Positions 44,572-52,140 of a stretch of DNA of 64,000 nt are shown one piece after another. How positions within the stretch are numbered: the stretch's first letter is position 1; every line of letters starts with the position of its first letter. The notes below the pieces were generated by a model, which was not told where the DNA came from, ran no database searches, and was given only the letters and a program-made list of their open reading frames with translations. The stretch comes from G963677485 sp942492855. Its GTDB lineage: Bacteria > Armatimonadota > HRBIN16. Location of the stretch: contig OW818647.1 in NCBI GenBank assembly GCA_942492855.1, positions 1,860,001 through 1,924,000 on the forward strand. Reading direction: 5' to 3'. The position numbers and the translations under genes are program-made.

Positions 44572-44995
44572 CTTGAACACCTCCTACACAGGTGGCTTCG
44601 GTGATACGACACCAGTTGCAGAATCTCTGGAAAATCAAGATTGGTATCACGTAGACCACCAGCGGATTGCACAGCACGCTCTTGCTTACCCACACGCGTT
44701 GTAGAGCCGTTGAACCAACATCCCCTGGCATCAATGCCACAATTACGAATATACTCCATGCCCAATAAACTACCAGAATGGCTGATACGAACGCCCACAA
44801 TCGTTTGGTCAACGAACTCAGAATGAGCACTGGTGTCATCACGAGGATTCCTGTTACGATGTTATCCCACACCCGTTCTGGTGCCGTCGTGGAGCCGCCC
44901 AATTGGTTAAGAAGTAAACCAAGAGTCACGCTGAGTAGTACCGTCATTATCAAACCTAGTAGATAACGAGATAACTCATATGGGAACTTATACAT
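44564..44995 (-). CDS. Small four-helix membrane protein B, unknown function
   Basis: 143 residues from ATG 44995 (GGAGG eleven bases upstream), which aligns with the start of its homologue at 46872; the longer ATG at 45037 is less likely. Helices: YLLGLIMTVLLSVTLGLLL, IVTGILVMTPVLILSSL, FVSAILVVYWAWSIFVIVAL, PLVVYVIPILIFQRFC. Its stop lies inside the next prepilin gene (eight-base overlap), exactly as in the 46872/46442 pair. That fixed coupling suggests the membrane protein helps insert, hold or process its pilin-like partner; this is inference. Confidence 0.65.
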   Translation of the reverse strand: MYKFPYELSRYLLGLIMTVLLSVTLGLLLNQLGGSTTAPERVWDNIVTGILVMTPVLILSSLTKRLWAFVSAILVVYWAWSIFVIVALMPGDVGSTALQRVWVSKSVLCNPLVVYVIPILIFQRFCNWCRITEATCVGGVQDE

Positions 44996-45053
44996 CGGTA
45001 GGACTGCCTCCTGCAAGAGCATGGCTTCTGAGTTCATATCGCGTTCGTTGATC

Positions 45054-45710
45054 CTAATCGGTATCCAGCGTCGTGTCTGGCACCATCATGACCGCATTCC
45101 AAGAGAGAACGGTGCCCCGTTTGCCATCTGCCGATGGAGCATTTGATGAAGAGACAGCAGCATGCCCATCCGCATATGCTATTAGTGTTTTGTCTGGGAC
45201 TCGCCATCTCCATGAAGGGATACCTGGCTTGAGCTGGTTTTTATAGTAGGAACTTGGGTCCTCGGTATGTAGCGGTGCAGGTATTCCCTGACTACCGTGG
45301 AAGATGTCTGCCAGAAATCTATGACATTCACATTCATAGAAACTCTCAAGGGACTGTTGAGACGCAGGCATCCAGGTGGGCACCGACCGTGTATACACAT
45401 AAGAACCAATCATCGGCAGACCGTATTCCTCGGTGCATCCTTTTGTCCACTCCTTATCGTTCTTGCAGCAGGTAGGAGTCTTCTTCAACAGTTGCCTGGT
45501 TATTGAATCACTAGGAGGTACATGCGTCCCATAGTCGTCCATATACATCCGAAGTGCGATGACACACTGACGAAGATTGGAGAGGCACGAGGTCTGGTGT
45601 GCGCGCTTTTGCCCCTGGGCTAATGTGGGATACAGTATGCTGGCAAGTATCGCGATAATACCCAGCGCCAGCAGCAGTTCAAGTAGTGTGAAACCTCGTC
45701 TATTACCCAT
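45054..45710 (-). CDS. Prepilin-type protein B (H-X9-DG-like family)
   Basis: 218 residues from ATG 45710 with GGAGG six bases upstream. Prepilin N-terminus MGNRRGFTLLELLLALGIIA with Gly at -1 and Glu5. It shares with its sisters SNLRQCVIALRMYMDDYGTH, PTCCKNDKEWTKGC, DIFHGSQGIPAPLH and YADGHAAV. Unlike the other two, it has no coupled membrane-protein gene: it follows prepilin A after 87 bp. Expected to be a pseudopilin/minor pilin displayed on the periplasmic side after cleavage by a PilD-type peptidase, none of which is in the window. Confidence 0.82.
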   Translation of the reverse strand: MGNRRGFTLLELLLALGIIAILASILYPTLAQGQKRAHQTSCLSNLRQCVIALRMYMDDYGTHVPPSDSITRQLLKKTPTCCKNDKEWTKGCTEEYGLPMIGSYVYTRSVPTWMPASQQSLESFYECECHRFLADIFHGSQGIPAPLHTEDPSSYYKNQLKPGIPSWRWRVPDKTLIAYADGHAAVSSSNAPSADGKRGTVLSWNAVMMVPDTTLDTD

Positions 45711-45797
45711 TTCTACCTCCACTTTTCTCATCTACATCCGCGTGATCCGTGGTTCAGACAACCCCACGGGCGGTTTGGCCTAGGCTACCTCTACCAT

Positions 45798-46442
45798 TCA
45801 CTCAGAATCCGGCACACCCAGAACCGAGCCCCAGCAGAATATTGTTCTTCGTTTGCCGTCTGCCGATGGAGCATCATGGTTAGTGACAGCAGCGTGCCCA
45901 TCCGCAAATGCAAATAGTGTTTTGTCAGGGATACTGTATCTCCACGAAGGAACCCCAGACTTCATCACGTCAAAATAGTATTGCCTCGGGTTTTCGGTAT
46001 GGAGTGGAGCCGGCACCCCTTCACTGCCATGAAAAATATCGGCCAAGAATGCTTGGCATTCGCACTCATAAAATGGTTGAACTTGATTATATGTTGCTGA
46101 AATCCAGTTTGGCACCGACCGCGTGTAAGCATAGGAACCGATGAGCGGTATACCAAATGGTTGAGTACAGCCTTTTGTCCACTCTTTGTCGTTTGGACAA
46201 CAGGTTGGCATTTTCTTAAGTAGCTTGCGTGCTACAGCATCATCGGGTGGTACATGGGTCTCGTAGTCGTCCATATATATACGGAGCGCCACAACACACT
46301 GACGTAAGTTAGATAGACATGTGGCTTGATTGGCTCTTTTGCGTCCTGACGCAAGAACAGGATACATAACCCCGGCCAATATCGCGATGATACACATTAC
46401 GACCAACAGCTCTATTAGCGTGAAACCACGTTTACTACCCAT
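45798..46442 (-). CDS. Prepilin-type protein A (H-X9-DG-like family)
   Basis: 214 residues from ATG 46442, chosen because GGAGG lies six bases upstream and because translation then opens with MGSKRGFTLIELLVVMCIIA, a textbook class III leader. Conserved features: SNLRQCVVALRIYMDDYETH, PTCCPNDKEWTKGC, DIFHGSEGVPAPLH and FADGHAAV. The start overlaps the stop of membrane protein A by eight bases. The closest relatives of such proteins are common in Armatimonadota and Planctomycetota, often in many copies. Role: probably pilus- or secretion-associated surface protein. Confidence 0.85.
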   Translation of the reverse strand: MGSKRGFTLIELLVVMCIIAILAGVMYPVLASGRKRANQATCLSNLRQCVVALRIYMDDYETHVPPDDAVARKLLKKMPTCCPNDKEWTKGCTQPFGIPLIGSYAYTRSVPNWISATYNQVQPFYECECQAFLADIFHGSEGVPAPLHTENPRQYYFDVMKSGVPSWRYSIPDKTLFAFADGHAAVTNHDAPSADGKRRTIFCWGSVLGVPDSE

Positions 46443-46872
46443 TTCTGCCTCCACTATTCTGATCCTCAGACTGAGCTTGACATACCCATTCGCAGTATTG
46501 CTGGAAGAATGCCGCAGGTACGACATAGACTACGACTGTTCCAAGAAACGAACTCATGGAATTCCACACATGCTGTAGGACTGAGAGGCCTGCAGGTTTT
46601 GGCATCCATGCCAACACGACAAATAGTGAATATCCCATGACAATACAAATCATTATCAATAGTGGCATCCAATACCGCCGCACAAGAGAACACCAGACCA
46701 GAATGGGGACAACGCATATAAATGCTACACCCAACATGGAGCCGATTCGCTTAGGTGTGATCAGACTACCATCAAAAAAAGTCCCCAACAATGATATGGC
46801 CACAGAAAGTAACCATGCTAACAGCAATCCTGCGATATATTTGACTGGGTCATATCGAAATCGGTAAACCAT
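46435..46872 (-). CDS. Small four-helix membrane protein A, unknown function
   Basis: 145 residues from ATG 46872; the ATG at 46878 sits directly against the AGGAG site and is too close. Helices: YIAGLLLAWLLSVAISLLG, MLGVAFICVVPILVWCSL, LLIMICIVMGYSLFVVLAW, FLGTVVVYVVPAAFFQQYC. It is homologous to membrane proteins B and C. It heads the minus-strand cluster, with a clear promoter at 46936-46964, and is coupled to prepilin A by an eight-base overlap. Unknown family. Confidence 0.68.
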   Translation of the reverse strand: MVYRFRYDPVKYIAGLLLAWLLSVAISLLGTFFDGSLITPKRIGSMLGVAFICVVPILVWCSLVRRYWMPLLIMICIVMGYSLFVVLAWMPKPAGLSVLQHVWNSMSSFLGTVVVYVVPAAFFQQYCEWVCQAQSEDQNSGGRNG

Positions 46873-46935
46873 GGGCATCTCCTGTTACTGGTGCATATGC
46901 GTAACCATAGGTAATTTAGGGTATGCATTGGATTA

Positions 46936-46964
46936 ATTATGGTATGAATATCTACTCATGTCAA
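46936..46964 (-). promoter_or_regulatory. Sigma-70-type promoter of the prepilin/membrane-protein cluster
   Basis: On the minus strand TTGACA (46964-46959), 17-bp spacer, CATAAT (46941-46936), followed by a leader of about 57 bases. Nearly identical to the promoter at 43790-43818. Confidence 0.78.
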
Positions 46965-47020
46965 GTGGTTTACAGAAGGAGACCGATAAACTGGCATATT
47001 TAACAGGAGCGGCCAAGGTA

Positions 47021-47490
47021 GGCTGCTTACCTGCGATATGGGCTGACCGGCCCCGTGTCGACGGGTTCCATCGCCCCAGGGGGCTCCATCACCCGTCGCT
47101 GATCAAATGGCTGCCCGCGTCGCTTCGCTCCAGCGGGCGCTGGCGGAGGACGCCCGGCGCCCGCTGGCGGGCTGCAACTGCCTAGACGCGCGCGGTAAAA
47201 GGACCCCGTGTAGGGACGCCAGTCCCGTGGGGTGACTAAACCCGCGGCAGCGTGGCTGTTTACCTGCGATATGGGTTAACCAGCCCGTGTCGACGGGTTC
47301 CATCGCCCCAGGGGGCTCCATCACCCGTCGCTGATCAAATGGCTGCCCGCGTCGCTTCGCTCCAGCGGGCGCTGGCGGAGGGCCTCCTGCGCCCGCTTGC
47401 GAGCTGTAACTGCCTAGACGCGCGCGGTAAAGTTACCCCGTGTAGGGACGCCAGTCCCGTGGGGTGACTAGACCCGCGGCAGCGCGGCTG
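47021..47490. repeat. About 232-bp element in two tandem copies (family A, second locus)
   Basis: CGACGGGTTCCATCGCCCCA recurs at 47059 and 47291. Each unit matches the 230-bp units at 20709-21180 throughout, with scattered substitutions, and contains the same hairpins (CGACGGGT/ACCCGTCG; GCCCGC/GCGGGC; TAGGGACGCCAGTCCC). The array fills 46973-47490; a TATAAT at 47500-47505 in the remaining spacer may serve the next gene. No gene is visible in the array. Confidence 0.8.
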
Positions 47491-47537
47491 AATTGGCAGT
47501 ATAATATGGAAAACGCTGCGAATAGAAGGGGTGTGCC

Positions 47538-47882
47538 ATGAACGAAGAACGCGATCCGGAGCCAGAGGATGAATTGGACGATGAGTCGCAGGCGGAATTG
47601 GGCCCGGACAACGAACAGTCCAAAATCCTAACATGTATGTACTGCATGGCAGACAACGACGAAGTGAAGCTCCGGGCGGTGCAGCATAACCGGTGTTGGC
47701 AATGCGGTAAAGTTGTCGACGAGTTTGTCCGTTTCTCAAACGGCTCCGTTCCCGTCAGTAGCCAGATCGGCACTCACAGCCCTCTCGCCAGATGGAATAT
47801 ACTCGGTCTGGTGATGGTGCTGTTAGGCCTCATCGGGATCATCTGGCTCATGGTGCTCAATCTCCTGTCACCGCAGCGGTAG
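47538..47882 (+). CDS. Small zinc-ribbon membrane protein, unknown function
   Basis: 114 residues. An acidic N-terminus (EERDPEPEDELDDES) is followed by a two-knuckle zinc ribbon (CMYCMADNDE then CWQCGKVV, about residues 33-59) and one C-terminal helix (NILGLVMVLLGLIGIIWLMV). Such proteins are usually tail-anchored with the ribbon in the cytoplasm, but no function can be assigned. GAAGGGG upstream supports the start. It stands alone between the repeat array and a convergent gene. Confidence 0.7.
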   Translation: MNEERDPEPEDELDDESQAELGPDNEQSKILTCMYCMADNDEVKLRAVQHNRCWQCGKVVDEFVRFSNGSVPVSSQIGTHSPLARWNILGLVMVLLGLIGIIWLMVLNLLSPQR

Positions 47883-47903
47883 TCACTCAGACCTACCGCT
47901 GCG
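47872..47903. terminator. Bidirectional hairpin overlapping a stop codon
   Basis: CGCAGCGGTAG (47872-47882) pairs perfectly with CTACCGCTGCG (47893-47903) around a 10-base loop. The left arm contains the TAG stop of the zinc-ribbon gene, and the convergent URO-D-like gene ends 10 bp further on. Confidence 0.65.
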
Positions 47904-47913
47904 ATGCCGTACC

Positions 47914-48984
47914 CTACCCGATCTGTATGGCCCTCTTCAGCGTCTTCAGGTAGTCCTGGTAAACGGCGTAGCTCATGCCCGGGTGCACGCTGTGGTCACA
48001 GCTTGGCACATACCCGCCGGTCTGTTTCAGGAAGTTCACCTTGCCCTCTACCTCGTGCCGCATGATATCGCCGCCTTTTTCGACCACCAGCTTATCGATG
48101 CCGCCGATCATCTGCAGGCGCGGGTACTGCTTGCGCAGCTCCACCGGGTTGACTCCCGCCATGCCCTCCATGGGCAGAATGCCGGTGATCCCGCCCTCAA
48201 GGAAGCAGGGAATGATGCTGCGCATATCGCCGTCGGAATCCACGATGATGTTCTGACACCCATGCGACTTGATGAAGTCGGTGAGTATTTTGTATCGCGG
48301 GGTCATGAAGCGGCGCACCATCGATGGTGAGATCATCGGGCCGTTCTTATAGGCCATGTCCTCGCCGAGAACCACAAAGTCCACCTCGCACTCACTCAAC
48401 ACGCGGCCCCACAGCTTCATGAGGAAGTCGAGATGAAAGTCCATCATCTCCTCTATCCACTCTGGCTCTTCAGCGAAAGCCACCGCCATGTCCTGGAAGT
48501 CCATGAAGTCGCGTTCAAAAGCCAGGAAGCCGCGGCACACCAGACCCATCGGGTACTCGCGGTCGGCGACTGACGCCTTATACGCCTCCCAGTCTGCGGG
48601 GTATCTCGCTGGGTCGGTAGCGTCCAGCCGTTTGGCGATGTCTAGAAAGTCCTGGCGGTTCTTGATGGGGAACTCGATGTAGTGAGGCATGGCGCTGCCG
48701 TATTTAAACTCACGCTTGACCACACCGCTTTCGTCACGCACGATGCGGCTGTCGGCATCCTCCTCCAGCACTTCACGCACGAAGGCCGGTCGGAAGCCGA
48801 AATCGACGAGGAACCAGCCGAAAGGGTCGTACCCAAAATGGGAGTAGACGTCAACGTCACGGGACAGGCCCTCAGCATAGAAGCGGTCGAGTGTTTCGGG
48901 CCAGAACTGCATAAACTCCATAAACGGCAATCTGTCGACCGGCTGGAAGTTCATCACAGCATTGAAGCGCTCGCGTGGGTTCAT
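47914..48984 (-). CDS. Uroporphyrinogen decarboxylase-family protein (probable methyltransferase-like)
   Basis: 356 residues, a complete URO-D-fold TIM barrel: MNPRERFNAVMNFQPVDRLP at the start, FVVLGEDMAYKNGPMISPSM, RRFMTPRYKILTDFIKSHGC, IIVDSDGDMRSIIPCFLEGG, LQMIGGIDKLVVEKGGD and GGYVPSCDHSVHPGMSYAVY at the end. True heme URO-D signatures are absent. Proteins of this group in Armatimonadota and Planctomycetota resemble corrinoid/CoM-type methyltransferases and are usually found near sugar genes; the substrate is unknown. The Cys in YVPSCDH may be a zinc ligand. A strong AGGAGG eight bases upstream fixes the start. Monocistronic. Confidence 0.88.
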   Translation of the reverse strand: MNPRERFNAVMNFQPVDRLPFMEFMQFWPETLDRFYAEGLSRDVDVYSHFGYDPFGWFLVDFGFRPAFVREVLEEDADSRIVRDESGVVKREFKYGSAMPHYIEFPIKNRQDFLDIAKRLDATDPARYPADWEAYKASVADREYPMGLVCRGFLAFERDFMDFQDMAVAFAEEPEWIEEMMDFHLDFLMKLWGRVLSECEVDFVVLGEDMAYKNGPMISPSMVRRFMTPRYKILTDFIKSHGCQNIIVDSDGDMRSIIPCFLEGGITGILPMEGMAGVNPVELRKQYPRLQMIGGIDKLVVEKGGDIMRHEVEGKVNFLKQTGGYVPSCDHSVHPGMSYAVYQDYLKTLKRAIQIG

Positions 48985-49114
48985 TTGGGTAGCCTCCTGG
49001 TGATATCTCTATAACATATGTATCACCAAGCGGCATATCCGTCGAAAAGTGTGTTGCGGTGATGTGGTATTGGCACAGTTAGGGGAGGGGAGTGGTACTT
49101 GTTTGCCGTCTATT

Positions 49115-49252
49115 CCGCGACATAAATGTCTCGGCTATTGAACACCAAGACTGCTGAAGCAGTCTTAATTAACGTTATCTTTGTCGGTAAGGAGCTCCGC
49201 AGCCCGGTTTAGCGGGCTTGGCACGTCAATAGCCGAGACATTTATGTCGCGG
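49115..49252. repeat. 27-bp perfect inverted repeat (family B)
   Basis: 49115-49141 (begins CCGCGACATAAATGTCTCGG) and 49226-49252 are exact reverse complements. Inside are GACTGCTGAAGCAGTC (49149-49164) and an AGCCCGGTTTAGCGGGCTT hairpin (49201-49219). It sits between the URO-D-like gene (start) and the feo operon (end); 48985-49341 otherwise shows nothing. Confidence 0.8.
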
Positions 49253-49341
49253 CACATGGTCGATACGATCTCAATCTGGATTTGTCGGTAATTGGCTGAC
49301 ATTTATTTCCCGGCAAACCCACCATCACCAAGGGCTCGCGC

Positions 49342-49788
49342 CTATTCCTCCACCACCGTGACCTTCACGGCGTTGGCGAGGGCGCGGTCGATCGCGATCT
49401 GCGTATAGCCGATCTGCAGCACGTAAGCGGGGTATTTCTGCACTAGCTTCACATGCACCGCGGGCAGCAGTCCCAGTGACATCAGTTTGCGGAGCAGCGT
49501 CTGGTCATTGATCATCAGGCTGTGGATGAACCCCGCCTCGCCGATCGCCAACGCGCTGAGCGGCAGAACGCCATCAGCATTGACTGGCTGGGTGACATCG
49601 GCATGAGCGTGTTTGTGCCTGTGGTGCATCTTTTTTCGTAACCACCTGACCACACCCGGTTCCCGCGGCTGCTCATAACCGCAGTGTGGGCACTTTAGCA
49701 GGTGGCATCCGCCGAACATCCCGCAGCTCTGGCAGCCTTTAGCCGATTCGTCTTCGGAAAACTCTTTGCGGCAATGTACGCAAATCAT
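49342..49788 (-). CDS. feoA: FeoA-domain protein with N-terminal zinc ribbon
   Basis: 148 residues, about twice the length of a plain FeoA. The N-terminus is a Cys-rich zinc-ribbon region (CVHC 3-6, CQSC 19-22, CPHC 33-36), followed by a His-rich linker (HHRHKHAHAD). The last ~80 residues are an SH3-like FeoA domain (LPLSALAIGEAGFIHSL, LLRKLMSLGLLPAVHVKLVQ, YTQIAIDRALANAVKV). FeoA stimulates FeoB-mediated Fe(II) uptake. The added Cys/His-rich part may sense or deliver metal, which is inference. Its start overlaps the stop of the FeoB membrane gene by four bases. Confidence 0.88.
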   Translation of the reverse strand: MICVHCRKEFSEDESAKGCQSCGMFGGCHLLKCPHCGYEQPREPGVVRWLRKKMHHRHKHAHADVTQPVNADGVLPLSALAIGEAGFIHSLMINDQTLLRKLMSLGLLPAVHVKLVQKYPAYVLQIGYTQIAIDRALANAVKVTVVEE

Positions 49789-51227
49789 AAACTCACCCCT
49801 AAGCTGCGCAGCACCCAGTTCAATAGCGTGCCGACCCCGATAGAGAGCGGAAAGATGATGGCGGCGATGCCGACAGCCGTTTTTGTGCCGCGCTCTTTGC
49901 GCATCATCATGAACTGCGCGAAGCAGGGCAGGAACAGCGTGAGTGTCACGGCGGTCACCAGCACCTGCACACCATCCAGCATGTGCTTCTCATGCATGTG
50001 GTAAAGACCAGCCGCCCCGAAGTCGCGCCGGAAGAAGCCAAAGATCACGATGTCAGCCGCCGCGGCCGGTAAACCCAGCAGGTTCATCACAGGCTGCAGC
50101 ATATTGGCCACTTTTTGGAAAAGATGTACCAGCTCTGCCAGCCAAATCACCACACTGGCCATGAAGAACAACGGCAAAACCTCAAGGAAATACCAGTACA
50201 TTCGGGAGTAGGTTTTGGCCAGAATGTTGCCGATGGAGGGCCATCGCATGGATGGCAGCTCCATATGGAAGCTGCTGGCTTCCCCCGGCACCACCTTGCT
50301 GGCCAGCCAGCCGGTGAACAGGAACACGCACACCAGTATCAAACTCCACAGCAGCAGCGCACCTGGATGGGCACTCAGAACCGCCACAAACACGCCCATC
50401 TGAGCGGAACACGGGATGGCCAGGGCTAGCAGGAAAGTGGCGATCAATCGCTCACGGGGGGTCTCCAGAACGCGGGTGACCATGGTCGCCATCGTGTCAC
50501 ACCCAAACCCAAGGATGATGGGGATCACCGACCTGCCGTTCAATCCTACACGCTTGAACAGGCGGTCAATGAGCATGGCCAAACGCGGCAGATAACCGCT
50601 GTCCTCCAGGATGGAAAACATGAAGAAGAAGGTGCCCACTATGGGCATGATCAACGCGATGGAATAGGTCAGCGCCAGGGGGATGAGGCCGTATTCGCTG
50701 GTGAACAGGCCTTGAAGCCATGGCCACGGGATCACGTGGTTGACCCAGCCGTTCAAAACCGGGTTGATGTGCTGACCGAACAACTGGTTCTCCAGCAGAT
50801 CGACTAAATATCCACCGCCGAAAACACCCACGAACTTATACAACCCGAAATACAACACGAGCAGCATGATGGGTATGCCGGTCAGCGGCTGCATACATAA
50901 CCGCCCGATACGCCCACTCCAGCCAGAGCTGGTGTCCTGGGGAAGGGTCATCACCTCGGCACACAGTCTGCTGGCCATCTGCTGCCTGGTGCGCATGACG
51001 CTCATCATCAGCGGTTCTGGTAGTTTGTGGCTGGCCTGGTGGATGATCTCCCGTATCTGCTCCGCTCTCTCGCTTCCCTGGATGCGCTGCACCCGCTCAA
51101 GCATCTGCTCATCACCCTGCACCAGAAGAAGCGCTATCGACCGGGTGGAGATACAGTAACTGTCTTCCAGCAGTGAACAGATTTCGGTCAGCGTCTGCTC
51201 CACCGCGGGACTATAATCTATCTTCAT
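49785..51227 (-). CDS. feoB: FeoB membrane domain (ferrous iron permease), separate gene
   Basis: 480 residues. The first ~85 residues are helical and match the helical part that normally follows the G domain. The rest is the FeoB core with two Gate regions: FGGGYLVDLLENQLFG, LTYSIALIMPIVGTFFFMF, ILGFGCDTMATMVTRVLETP, LALAIPCSAQMGVFVAVLSA and FLPCFAQFMMMRKERGTKTA. It forms the Fe(II) channel in the inner membrane. In most bacteria this is fused to the GTPase; here it is a separate reading frame overlapping the GTPase by four bases (ATGA), so the split is by gene design, not by a random stop. Confidence 0.93.
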   Translation of the reverse strand: MKIDYSPAVEQTLTEICSLLEDSYCISTRSIALLLVQGDEQMLERVQRIQGSERAEQIREIIHQASHKLPEPLMMSVMRTRQQMASRLCAEVMTLPQDTSSGWSGRIGRLCMQPLTGIPIMLLVLYFGLYKFVGVFGGGYLVDLLENQLFGQHINPVLNGWVNHVIPWPWLQGLFTSEYGLIPLALTYSIALIMPIVGTFFFMFSILEDSGYLPRLAMLIDRLFKRVGLNGRSVIPIILGFGCDTMATMVTRVLETPRERLIATFLLALAIPCSAQMGVFVAVLSAHPGALLLWSLILVCVFLFTGWLASKVVPGEASSFHMELPSMRWPSIGNILAKTYSRMYWYFLEVLPLFFMASVVIWLAELVHLFQKVANMLQPVMNLLGLPAAAADIVIFGFFRRDFGAAGLYHMHEKHMLDGVQVLVTAVTLTLFLPCFAQFMMMRKERGTKTAVGIAAIIFPLSIGVGTLLNWVLRSLGVSL

Positions 51228-51754
51228 TTCTGAACCGTCGCCGTGACCACGCGCTTCAGGCTGTCCACGCCCTTGTTTTTCAGGAACGCCGCTTCGATGA
51301 CCGGTATCCCCAGCCGATCCGAGAGCATCGCGGAGCGCAGCTCCAGGCCCAGCTTCGCAGCTTCATCCATCATGTTCAGCACGAGGATCATGTTCAGACC
51401 CGCCTCGATGAGCTGCAGCGTGAGCGGCAACTGGCGTTCGAGGTTTTTCGCGTCGGCTACATGCACCACCAGGTCGGCCTGCTCGTCGATCAGCAGGTCA
51501 CGCGCCACCCGCTCCTCTTCGGTGATGCTGGCAAAGGAATACATTCCGGGTGTGTCGACGACCTCCCATTGGCGGCCATCGATCAGGCACGAACCGCGGC
51601 TCACTTCCACCGTGGTGCCCGGGTAGTTGGACACCGTGACGTAGCGCCCAGTCAACCGGTTGAACAGCAAACTCTTGCCCACGTTGGGGTTGCCAACCAG
51701 GGCCATTTTGTAGTGCGATTCTGGTGCGTTGTTGGAATGTTTGCGGTCACTCAT
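51224..51754 (-). CDS. feoB: FeoB GTPase domain, separate gene
   Basis: 176 residues, a complete G domain: G1 GNPNVGKS (21-28), G2 SNYPGTTVE with the conserved Thr, G3 DTPG (67-70), G4 NMMD (127-130) and a G5-like AAFLKNKG near residue 156. It gates iron transport by the membrane partner downstream. It is the first gene of the operon feoB(G)-feoB(M)-feoA. No ribosome-binding site precedes the ATG at 51754, and no Fur-like box is obvious in the upstream 80 bp. The N-terminal 14 residues (MSDRKHSNNAPESH) are not conserved, so translation may begin at Met17. Confidence 0.92.
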   Translation of the reverse strand: MSDRKHSNNAPESHYKMALVGNPNVGKSLLFNRLTGRYVTVSNYPGTTVEVSRGSCLIDGRQWEVVDTPGMYSFASITEEERVARDLLIDEQADLVVHVADAKNLERQLPLTLQLIEAGLNMILVLNMMDEAAKLGLELRSAMLSDRLGIPVIEAAFLKNKGVDSLKRVVTATVQK

Positions 51755-51819
51755 GTTTTTAGTCTACACTAACTTTTCAAGAAAGGGAAGGGTGATTTGG
51801 TAGTGATATATTAACCACG

Positions 51820-52036
51820 AATGGACACGAATGGAAGGTGACATCTGCTGATGAACGCGAATGCCACTGTCCGGGGCGGTTTTCTCCTAACCGCGCCGGT
51901 CTGGCGGTCATCCCGTTTTCGATGAGCCCGAAGGACGCAGCCTCCGGACACCCACGAAGTGGGTATGACTCATTACAGGCAGGGGGGAGCAGAGCGAAAC
52001 CCCTGGTAAAGTCCGCGTATTCCTACCCCCTGCTAT
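51820..52036. repeat. Repeat island upstream of the feo operon (families C and D)
   Basis: AACCACGAATGGACACGAATGG (51813-51834) is followed by family C (51865-51909, GGGGCGGTTTTCTCCTAACC then GCCGGTCTGGCGG) and family D (51947-52036, CACCCACGAAGTGGGTA, GAGCGAAACCCCTGG, CCTACCCCC). The same C-then-D order is seen at 32430-32668, there with half of family B between. No gene is visible in 51755-52140. Confidence 0.7.
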
Positions 52037-52050
52037 TGTGCTGAGTGACC

Positions 52051-52079
52051 TTGACATTCATTTTTTAAAAGGGTACAAA
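52051..52079 (+). promoter_or_regulatory. Candidate promoter of the 52141 gene
   Basis: TTGACA (52051-52056), 17-bp spacer rich in T and A, TACAAA (52074-52079), then about 60 bp to the start codon. Confidence 0.6.
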
Positions 52080-52140
52080 CCAATCAGGATATAGAAAATA
52101 ACTATTCGCTTATCTATACTGCGATCGCTGAGGTGTCATC

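Noticed and set aside
51755..51840. Fur box upstream of the feo operon
   Set aside because: No sequence close to GATAATGATAATCATTATC is present.
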